Source: Deltaproteobacteria bacterium
Lineage (GTDB): Bacteria > Desulfobacterota_B > Binatia > UBA9968
Assembly: GCA_005879255.1 (NCBI GenBank)
Contig: VBKY01000346.1
Coordinates: forward strand, 1-5,501
Length of the DNA: 5,501 nt
Direction: 5' to 3'
Below the pieces are notes generated by a model. The model saw only the letters and a program-made list of their open reading frames with translations. It did no database searches and was not told the origin of the DNA. The position numbers and the translations under genes were made by a program. Position 1 is the stretch's first letter; each line of letters starts with the position of its first letter. Of the stretch, positions 5,475-5,501 are shown one piece after another.

Positions 5475-5501
5475 ATGAAAACCAGTTCTCTTAAGCGCAT
5501 C
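5475..5501 (+). CDS. Possible start of a downstream gene (partial, nine codons)
   Basis: ATG at 5475 opens a frame (MKTSSLKRI) that reaches the right edge without a stop. There is no convincing ribosome binding site; the preceding bases are pyrimidine-rich and then GATCGATTA. Nine codons are too few to identify a product. The positively charged start would suit a signal peptide or a DNA-binding protein, but that is a guess. Confidence 0.25.

Noticed and set aside
5353..5501. Genomic-island attachment site at the tRNA 3' end
   Set aside because: No repeat of the tRNA 3' end and no integrase are visible within the window; mentioned only as a possibility to check outside it.

Overview
This window looks like a chromosomal segment of a free-living, probably environmental bacterium of moderate GC content. 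The encoded signals are typical of Gram-negative proteobacteria-like lineages: a tRNA with an encoded CCA end, sigma-70-like promoter hexamers, and a secreted LysM protein with a classical signal peptide. A UbiD-family decarboxylase together with GGGG/CCCC palindromic repeats suggests an uncultured deltaproteobacterium-like or related soil/aquatic lineage. That placement is inference only; no taxonomic marker here settles it.

Layout from left to right. Bases 1-53 (minus strand) hold the first 17 codons of a small protein running off the left edge. It resembles the small AbrB/MazE-like proteins that accompany some insertion-sequence transposases. Its ribosome binding site lies in the 3' arm of a perfect 7-bp hairpin. 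Bases 88-120 are AT-rich and full of overlapping palindromes. Bases 144-231 carry a composite palindromic repeat with no real gene. Bases 341-1999 (minus) encode a complete UbiD-type prenylated-FMN decarboxylase of 552 residues. Its catalytic residues are intact, but an aspartate occupies the position of the usual metal-binding histidine.

A 100-base divergent promoter region separates it from cysS (2100-3503, plus), a complete cysteinyl-tRNA synthetase with all signature and zinc-ligand residues. The last 16 bases of cysS overlap the start of a 615-residue secreted protein (3488-5335, plus). That protein has two LysM domains, a Pro/Ala-rich linker and a large C-terminal region I do not recognise as a known family. 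By eye the region consists of four degenerate copies of one ~75-residue unit, and this is the most novel item in the window. A tRNA-Arg(UCG) gene follows after 17 bases (5353-5429), with a good candidate promoter inside the 3' end of the LysM gene. The final 72 bases hold at most the first nine codons of another gene.

Functionally, cysS, the LysM gene and possibly the tRNA form a rightward transcription unit mixing translation with an envelope protein. The decarboxylase is transcribed away from it and shows no visible partner such as a UbiX flavin prenyltransferase. The left edge carries signs of mobile or repetitive DNA. No CRISPR array, riboswitch, rRNA or convincing intrinsic terminator was found.
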